Source: Nitrospiraceae bacterium | GTDB lineage: Bacteria; Nitrospirota; Nitrospiria; Nitrospirales; Nitrospiraceae | Assembly (NCBI GenBank): GCA_009692155.1 | Contig: SHZW01000020.1 | Coordinates: 1 to 37,396, forward strand | DNA length: 37,396 nt | Reading direction: 5' to 3' | Shown here: piece after piece, positions 32,122 to 37,396 of the stretch | Numbering within the stretch: the stretch's first letter is position 1 | Layout of the letters: the number at the start of each line of letters is the position of its first letter | The notes under the pieces: generated by a model | What the model saw: only the letters and a program-made list of their open reading frames with translations | What the model was told of the DNA's origin: nothing | The model's database searches: none | Translations under genes and position numbers: made by a program

Positions 32122-34893
32122 TGTCTTCAAAAATCGCCCCGTGTGCGACTCCGCCACTTGCGCGATCTGTTCCGGGCGTCCTTCTGCGACGATGCGCCCG
32201 CCTTGCTCGCCGCCTTCCGGACCTAAATCAATGATCCAGTCGGCTGTCTTGATCACATCCAGGTTGTGCTCGACCACGGCCACCGTATTTCCAGCGTCCA
32301 CCAGCCTGCCGAGCACCGCCAGCAATTTACGGATGTCGTCGAGGTGCAAGCCGGTGGTCGGCTCGTCCAGGATATAGAGCACGTCGCGGGCACTTCTATC
32401 TTTTAATTCCGCCGCAATCTTGAGGCGCTGCGCTTCGCCGCCGGACAGGGTGGTGGCCGGCTGGCCGAGGCGGAGATACCCCAGGCCGATCGAGGCCAGC
32501 AGATGGAGTTTCTCGCCGAGCCTGGTCGAGCCTGAGAAAAACGTCAGCGCCTCATCCACCGTCAGGCCGAGTACCTCGTGAATTGTTTTATCGCGATAGC
32601 GGACGTTCAGCACGGCCGGGCCGAACCGCCGCCCGCCGCAGGCTTCGCAGGTGGCATAGAGGTCCTCGAAGAAATACATCTCCAGCTTTTCGTAGCCGTT
32701 ACCCTCGCAGCGCTCGCACCGGCCGCCCGGCGTGTTGAAGGAAAAATGAGCGGGTGTCAACCCGGCGGTTCTCGCACCTTGCGTGTTGGCGAACAGGGCG
32801 CGGATGTCGTCGAACGCTTTCAGATAGGTGATCGGATTGGAACGGGGCGTCCGGCCGATCGGCTCCTGGTTGATCAGCCGCACGGACCGGATGTATTCCA
32901 ATCCTTTGATGGCGCTGAAACGTCCGATCGGCAGGGAGTCCAGGTGGAACGCCCGGGCGAGCGCGCGGTAGAGCGTGTCTTCCACGAGCGTGCTTTTCCC
33001 GGAGCCCGATACGCCGGTGACGCAGATCAGCATGCCCAGGGGGAACCGGACGTTGAGGTCCTTTAAGTTATGCTCGCGCGCGCCGGCGAGGCTCAGAAAC
33101 CTGCCGTTGCCGGATCGGCGCGTGCGGGGGATTGCAATCGTCTCCTCTCCACGGAGATACCGGCTGGTGAGCGATTTTTGATCGGCGCGAAATTGCTTGA
33201 AGGGCGCGGCGCAGATTATCTCGCCGCCACGTTCGCCGGACCGGGGCCCCATCTCGATCACATGGTCGGCGGCCTGGATCATCTGCCGGTCGTGCTCGAC
33301 CACCACCACGGTGTTGCCGGTATCGGCCAGGTCGCGCAGGATGCCGGCCAGGGTGGCGGTATCGCGGGCATGGAGCCCGATGGTCGGCTCATCCAGCACG
33401 TACAGCGTGCCGACCAACCGGGAGCCGAGTTGATTTGCGAGTGTGATCCGTTGCGCTTCCCCGCCGGAGAGGGTTTTGGTCTGTCGGGAGAGGGTGAGAT
33501 AGCCCAGGCCCACCCGGAGCAGAAACCCCAGCTTCATGCGGAACTGGCGAAGGATATCGTGAGCGATCTCGGTCTCGAACTTGGAAAGACTCAATCCTTC
33601 AACCCAGTCGGCGGCCTCACGGATCGTGAGCTGGACGATCTGATGGATGTCGCGGTCTGCGACTTTCACGAAGAGCGCATCCGGCTTCAGCCGGCTGCCG
33701 GCGCAGGTCGGGCAGGGAAACGGGTTGCGGTAGCGGCTCAGAAAGACCCGCACGTGCATCTTGTAGCGTTTGTGCTCCAGGTGTTTGAAAAAATCGTCGA
33801 TGCCGTCGAACTTTTTATCGCCCTTCCAGAGAAGCGCCCGTTCCTCCTCGGAAAGTTTGCCATAGGGGGTGGTAAGGCTCACACCCTTTCGCTTCATGGC
33901 CAGCAGCATCTGTTTCTGCCACCAGTCCGTGCTGGGCTTGGTCCAGGGCTCGACGGCGCCGTCGGCCAGCGAGAGGTTGCGGTTGGGAATGACCAGATCC
34001 TCGTCGTGTTTGAGAATGTTTCCGAAACCCTTGCACTCCGGGCAGGCGCCCAGCGGGTGATTGAATGAAAACAGAATGGGCCGGAGGGGCTCGAAGGTTC
34101 TGCCACAGGGCTGGCAGCGGAACTTCGTGCTGTAGGTGTGCAGCCCCTGGTCGATGACCTCCGCACGGCAGAGTCCGTCGCCTTCACGAAACGCGGTTTC
34201 GACCGCTTCGATAATCCGGTTGCGGTTGTCGGGACGAATGACGAGACGATCCAGCACGACGTAAAGATCGGCGCCCGCTGCTCTCGGCAGGGTGGCGCCG
34301 GGTTGCAGATCGATCAACGCATCGCCGCATTTCAACCGCACAAAACCGCGTGTCAGCAGGGATTCAATCAGTGCGCGATCGTGGCCAGGTCCCAGGTCTT
34401 TCACCGGGAACATGATCATGGCGCGGCCCTCGGGGAATCGGGCGAGCAGGTCGTCGGCGACGGAGCCGGGATGGTAGCCGCGCGCCTCCTGCTTGCAATC
34501 CGGACAGACGGGCTTGCCGATTTTGGCGAAGAGCAGCCGGAGGAGGTCGGCCATTTCGGTCGCTGTACCGACCGTTGAGCGGGCCGTGCGGACGGGATTT
34601 TTCTGCTCGATGGCAATCGCGGGGCGGATGTTGACGATCCGGTCTACATCAGGACGGTCCACCTTTTCCAGGAACATGCGGGCATAGGTCGAGAGCGATT
34701 CGACGTAGCGCCATTGGCCTTCGGCGAAGAGGGTGTCAAAGGCCAGCGATGACTTGCCGGAGCCGGACACACCGGTGATCGCGGTCACTTTATTGTGGGG
34801 GATGCGAACGGAGATGTTTTTGAGGTTGTTCTGCCGCGCGCCCTCGACGATCAGGTCGCCGGATTCACGGGATGGCTGGCTAGTGCTTGGCAC
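32101..34893 (-). CDS. uvrA: UvrA-type excinuclease ATPase
   Basis: Damage recognition subunit of nucleotide excision repair, an ABC-type dimer. About 930 residues with two ATPase halves: Walker [10 protein letters not shown] (41-49) and GVSGSGKST, the two signature segments LSGGEAQR, and two zinc modules (CQPC with CPEC, and CERC with CEAC). The start is best placed at GTG 34893, because GAGGG lies 7 bases upstream. The frame can be extended to a TTG at 34959, but the extra residues are not family-like. The stretch [23 protein letters not shown] differs from the most common UvrA form, so it may belong to a second UvrA lineage. I could not check whether another uvrA exists. The last six codons fall in a heptamer repeat. 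Confidence 0.88.
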   Translation of the reverse strand: MPSTSQPSRESGDLIVEGARQNNLKNISVRIPHNKVTAITGVSGSGKSSLAFDTLFAEGQWRYVESLSTYARMFLEKVDRPDVDRIVNIRPAIAIEQKNPVRTARSTVGTATEMADLLRLLFAKIGKPVCPDCKQEARGYHPGSVADDLLARFPEGRAMIMFPVKDLGPGHDRALIESLLTRGFVRLKCGDALIDLQPGATLPRAAGADLYVVLDRLVIRPDNRNRIIEAVETAFREGDGLCRAEVIDQGLHTYSTKFRCQPCGRTFEPLRPILFSFNHPLGACPECKGFGNILKHDEDLVIPNRNLSLADGAVEPWTKPSTDWWQKQMLLAMKRKGVSLTTPYGKLSEEERALLWKGDKKFDGIDDFFKHLEHKRYKMHVRVFLSRYRNPFPCPTCAGSRLKPDALFVKVADRDIHQIVQLTIREAADWVEGLSLSKFETEIAHDILRQFRMKLGFLLRVGLGYLTLSRQTKTLSGGEAQRITLANQLGSRLVGTLYVLDEPTIGLHARDTATLAGILRDLADTGNTVVVVEHDRQMIQAADHVIEMGPRSGERGGEIICAAPFKQFRADQKSLTSRYLRGEETIAIPRTRRSGNGRFLSLAGAREHNLKDLNVRFPLGMLICVTGVSGSGKSTLVEDTLYRALARAFHLDSLPIGRFSAIKGLEYIRSVRLINQEPIGRTPRSNPITYLKAFDDIRALFANTQGARTAGLTPAHFSFNTPGGRCERCEGNGYEKLEMYFFEDLYATCEACGGRRFGPAVLNVRYRDKTIHEVLGLTVDEALTFFSGSTRLGEKLHLLASIGLGYLRLGQPATTLSGGEAQRLKIAAELKDRSARDVLYILDEPTTGLHLDDIRKLLAVLGRLVDAGNTVAVVEHNLDVIKTADWIIDLGPEGGEQGGRIVAEGRPEQIAQVAESHTGRFLKTVLSAKS

Positions 34894-35101
34894 GAGGTGT
34901 CCCTCATGACGGAGAGAATTTGACCATCGTAACAAGCTCTCTGATGAAGGTGCAACCAAACAACTCTGGAGTTCTGAGGCACCGCGTGGTATTTTTTCTC
35001 AATCGTGTGCGTAAATAAAGAGCAGGTGCCCGTTCCATTTCACTTCCGATTTAACGGGTTAATGCCGGTGTAGTTGTTTTTCAGCGAGAAGCGTTACGAA
35101 C

Positions 35102-35905
35102 ATGCGAGAAATCTTAGCCTTGATCAGGGTGCTCCTCAAAAAAGTCGTGGCTTGTTTTCAGCCAAGAAATGCCATGACTTTGCGCGATGTTATGCAGTCT
35201 ACGCAGAATGATCCCAATTGGGATAGACGAAGGCAGGATGAAGAGCGTGAGCAACAGCGCTTGAGGCAGGAGTTGGAAGCGCTCAAGGAGCGTATTCAGT
35301 ACAGTCCCGCGAGCGTGCCGGATTTCGAGATTCTGGAGGGAGTTCGCAAACAGTTTAATCTCACACTCTCAAGCGACTTTCTTGAAGAGGCGCCCTGGCT
35401 AATGGAAGCTCTGTCATTTACACGCATGGCTATTTCCCCTGATCGGATCCATGAAGCATGGGGTAAATTCCAGGATGAGATGGAGCGTTTTTCGGGGTTC
35501 GTGCTTGATGAGTTTCAAATTTTGGAGGGAATAGCTGAGTGGTATTTCCACCACAAAGATGACGCAACACGCATAGAGTCTGAAATGATAGCGCGGGCGC
35601 TTGCTGTGTACGAACAACTATTGCTGCTAGTTCGTGGTAGGGAGGCGGAATCAGATTTTGAAGGATTGTTGTCAGGCATAGGCCTCACAGTTTATTTCAG
35701 TTACTGTGGGCTTGGGAACTTTGAACGAGCCAAGTTCTACTTTCATCTCCTGGAATCAGAGTTTAAGAACGGACGTCTTTCTGAAGAAGACTATCTGAAG
35801 GTTTTAAACTTCTACGGGCAAATTTTAGTCAGAGAGCGAGGCAGTTCTCTTACTTCGACGGAAGAGGACCGACGTGACCCCTGTTTTAGTAGCAGCTTGA
35901 TTTAG
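35102..35905 (+). CDS. Unknown helical protein truncated at its 3' end by an IS element
   Basis: 267 residues as read, no recognised family. There is a hydrophobic N-terminal patch (about 4-20), then an acidic coiled-coil-like segment [17 protein letters not shown] and several helices of TPR-like character ([35 protein letters not shown]). Base composition is visibly more AT-rich than its neighbours, including the 208-base gap before it (34894-35101, where I see no clear promoter or feature). The codons from residue 258 onward and the stop lie inside the terminal repeat of the IS3 element at 35875, so the original 3' end is lost. Whether it still works is uncertain. Confidence 0.6.
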   Translation: MREILALIRVLLKKVVACFQPRNAMTLRDVMQSTQNDPNWDRRRQDEEREQQRLRQELEALKERIQYSPASVPDFEILEGVRKQFNLTLSSDFLEEAPWLMEALSFTRMAISPDRIHEAWGKFQDEMERFSGFVLDEFQILEGIAEWYFHHKDDATRIESEMIARALAVYEQLLLLVRGREAESDFEGLLSGIGLTVYFSYCGLGNFERAKFYFHLLESEFKNGRLSEEDYLKVLNFYGQILVRERGSSLTSTEEDRRDPCFSSSLI

Positions 35906-36774
35906 AGTCCATCGCTGCAAACTGTACTCTGTTCTGTTGCGCCTGAGTTCGCGAGCGAATTCAGGCGCGCCGCGTAGACGGCCGGTGGCACCCCACCTAG
36001 ATCCTTCTTCGGGCGATCCTCGTTGTAGTCCCTGCGCCACGCCTCAATGGCCATTCGCGCATGCGCCAGGCTCGTGAACCAGTTCTCGTTCAGGCATTCG
36101 TCGCGCAACCTCCCGTTGAAGGATTCGACATAGGCATTCTGGTTCGGTTTGCCCGGTTCGATGAAGCGCAAGGCAACATTGTTCGCGTGCGACCAGATCG
36201 CCATCGCACGCCCGCAGAACTCCTTGCCGTTGTCCGAGCGAATCACCTTGGGTAGCCCGCGTTCGTGTTTGATTCTCTCCAGGATCCGCGCCACGTAGGC
36301 GCCCGAGATCGCCGTATCGGGCGTGATGGTCACTGACTCGTGCGTGGCATCGTCCACCACCGTCAGGCACTTCAGCGACCGGCCATTGGCCAGCCGATCG
36401 AACACGAAGTCCATGCTCCAGACCTCATTGGCCCGGCTGGGCCGGATGAGCGGCTGCCTATCACAGAGCGCAACCTTCTTCCGCTTGCGCTTTTGCACCA
36501 TCAGGTTCTCCTCCCGGTACAACCTCCTGACCCGCTTCACGTTCACTCTCCAGCCCGCCTGGCGCAGCCGCAGGTGAATCATCCGATAGCCGTGGCGCCG
36601 GTGCCGATGCGCCATCGCCACGATCCGCTCGCGTAGCTCCCCGTTGCCATCGTCCTTGCGCTCATAGCGCAGCACGCTCGGGCTCATGCCCACCAGCTTC
36701 AACGCCCGGCGCTCACTCATGCCCCGCCCTTGAGCAAACCGCACCAGCTCGCGCTTGGCTGGTACGGTCACCAC
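35902..36774 (-). CDS. IS3-family transposase, OrfB (DDE catalytic part)
   Basis: About 290 residues with an rve-type integrase core and the DD(35)E triad: Asp122 (SMDFVFD), Asp181 (SDNGKEF) and Glu217 ([11 protein letters not shown]). [17 protein letters not shown] before it is the usual HTH_21 region. It overlaps OrfA in the -1 frame. The overlap holds CGAAAG, which could serve as the slip site for an OrfAB fusion, and a GTG at 36774 could allow separate initiation. The stop codon lies inside the left terminal repeat. All catalytic residues are present, so the element may be active. Confidence 0.9.
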   Translation of the reverse strand: MVTVPAKRELVRFAQGRGMSERRALKLVGMSPSVLRYERKDDGNGELRERIVAMAHRHRRHGYRMIHLRLRQAGWRVNVKRVRRLYREENLMVQKRKRKKVALCDRQPLIRPSRANEVWSMDFVFDRLANGRSLKCLTVVDDATHESVTITPDTAISGAYVARILERIKHERGLPKVIRSDNGKEFCGRAMAIWSHANNVALRFIEPGKPNQNAYVESFNGRLRDECLNENWFTSLAHARMAIEAWRRDYNEDRPKKDLGGVPPAVYAARLNSLANSGATEQSTVCSDGL

Positions 36775-37031
36775 TTTCGCCGTAGCGCATCGCGGCTCAC
36801 CTCCGCTTCCAAGAGCGTCTCGGCCAGCAGCTTCTTCAGCCGCGCATTCTCCGTCTCCAAGAGCTTCAGCCTCTTCGCATCGGGCACTGACATCCCGCCA
36901 AACTTCGCCCGCCAAAGGTAGTAGCTCGCCTCCGAGAACCCGTGCCGCCGGCACAGATCCTTCACCGCCAGCCCCGCCTCAGCCTCCCGCAGAAACCCGA
37001 TGATCTGCTCTTCCGAAAAGCGCTTCTTCAT
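36768..37031 (-). CDS. IS3-family transposase, OrfA (DNA-binding part)
   Basis: 87 residues of the HTH_8/IS3 OrfA type: [19 protein letters not shown], a helix-turn-helix around [21 protein letters not shown], then a leucine-zipper-like segment [17 protein letters not shown] used for multimerisation. It binds the element ends. Its 3' end overlaps the OrfB frame. It appears complete. Confidence 0.92.
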   Translation of the reverse strand: MKKRFSEEQIIGFLREAEAGLAVKDLCRRHGFSEASYYLWRAKFGGMSVPDAKRLKLLETENARLKKLLAETLLEAEVSRDALRRKW

Positions 37032-37094
37032 TGGTCCGATCTCCCCTGGTTGAAGTCGGACTCCAAAGCATAACGCTACTAAAATCGGGGATCA

Positions 37095-37252
37095 CGTCGG
37101 CCCGCGTAGAGCTTGCGCGGACGCTCGGCATTTCCGACGTTGCTGTCAGTAAGTGGTGCGGAAAGCTCCGCATCCCCGTACCTGGTCGTGGCTACTGGGC
37201 GAAGCTGGCGGCGGGGCACAAGCTGCCGGTGCCGCCGCTCGCGCAGCCCCTC
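37095..37252 (+). pseudogene. Remnant of a helix-turn-helix gene cut by the IS elements
   Basis: Reads RVELARTLGISDVAVSKWC, then LRIPVPGRGYWAKLAAGHK and PVPPLAQ. This is a recognisable DNA-binding fragment seen at the start of some longer uncharacterised proteins. The 5' end is missing at the IS3 boundary, and homology stops near 37245 where IS91-like sequence begins on the other strand. Non-functional. Confidence 0.65.
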
Positions 37253-37396
37253 GGGAACGGGCGGCAGGGGCAGGAACGTGCCGTCCGCACAAAACACCCC
37301 GTCGGCGGCGAGAACGTGGGCGTGAGGATGGAAGTTCACCAGGTCGCCGAAGAAGCCTTGGTTCGGGCTGGTTTTCATCCCTGATGCACGATGCCG
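37230..37396 (-). pseudogene. IS91-type (HUH) transposase fragment, continues past the window
   Basis: On the minus strand the frame reads GFFGDLVNFHPHAHVLAADG, then DGTFLPLPPVPEG. The HPHAH segment is the HUH motif of Y1/Y2 transposases of the IS91 group. Only this middle part is visible; the upstream half lies beyond 37396. Downstream homology stops near 37230, so this copy looks truncated. Confidence 0.75.

Larger units (their letters stand above)
35875..37094 (-). mobile_element. IS3-family insertion sequence, apparently intact
   Basis: About 1220 bases with two overlapping transposase frames and imperfect terminal inverted repeats of 36-37 bases: TGACCCCTG-TTTTAGTAGC on the left, TGATCCCCGATTTTAGTAGC read from the right, both continuing to a GAGTCC block. 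The ends carry the TG...CA of IS3 elements. No matching direct repeat of the target is seen: GACG on the left and CGTC on the right are inverted, not direct. This suggests a rearrangement at one flank or a boundary misplaced by a few bases. Confidence 0.85.

Noticed and set aside
34894-34959. TTG start at 34959 for uvrA
   Set aside because: The extra 22 residues are not UvrA-like, and GTG 34893 has a well-spaced GAGGG.
35102-37252. The truncated AT-rich gene and the HTH remnant as two halves of one gene split by the IS
   Set aside because: The HTH fragment is of a type found at protein N-termini, its base composition differs, and no target duplication joins them.

Overview
The window looks like chromosomal DNA of a nitrite-oxidising or comammox Nitrospira. 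This is an inference from gene content and high GC, not from a marker gene. The clues are a TorD-type chaperone with two NxrC-like (ethylbenzene-dehydrogenase gamma type) haem proteins, a dedicated TatA, tandem five-haem cytochromes, a SmbP-like metal-binding protein, a Pup protein and a bacterial topoisomerase VI. nxrA and nxrB themselves are not in the window, so it cannot be told which kind of nitrifier this is.

Region 1 (about 160-11930, + strand) is a tightly packed block. It holds a TorD-like chaperone, NxrC-like protein 1, a terminator and new promoter, a B12-binding-type radical SAM protein, a polytopic membrane protein, a TPR protein, TatA, an NHL-repeat protein, NxrC-like protein 2, an exported PDZ protein and two tandem five-haem cytochromes c. 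The parts fit making, exporting and wiring up a periplasmic molybdoenzyme: cofactor insertion chaperone, Tat pore component, haem b gamma-subunit candidates and electron-carrying cytochromes. The roles of the radical SAM, membrane, TPR, NHL and PDZ proteins are unknown.

Region 2 (about 11900-20620) carries a small beta-helix-like hypothetical gene (- strand), topoisomerase VI subunits B and A as a pair, a K+-independent H+-pumping pyrophosphatase, an isolated pup gene, and a bifunctional Rel (p)ppGpp synthetase/hydrolase. pup and rel each have a good sigma70-type promoter.

Region 3 (about 20650-34893) is ordinary mixed housekeeping: a DUF192 protein, acyl-CoA ligase, zinc ribbon, an exported flavodoxin-like protein, oligoendopeptidase F, two small hypotheticals, a histone-deacetylase-family protein, a third five-haem cytochrome with a membrane anchor, a rhodanese, SmbP, a nitrilase-family amidohydrolase, YqgE and a UvrA. 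Its spacers hold several repeats. Two are imperfect palindromic elements with a shared core, and three are degenerate 7-bp-period repeats. A fourth 7-bp repeat lies in region 2.

Region 4 (about 34900-37396) is a small accessory patch: an AT-richer unknown gene truncated at its 3' end, an apparently intact IS3-family element, a remnant of a helix-turn-helix gene, and the edge of an IS91-type transposase running off the window.
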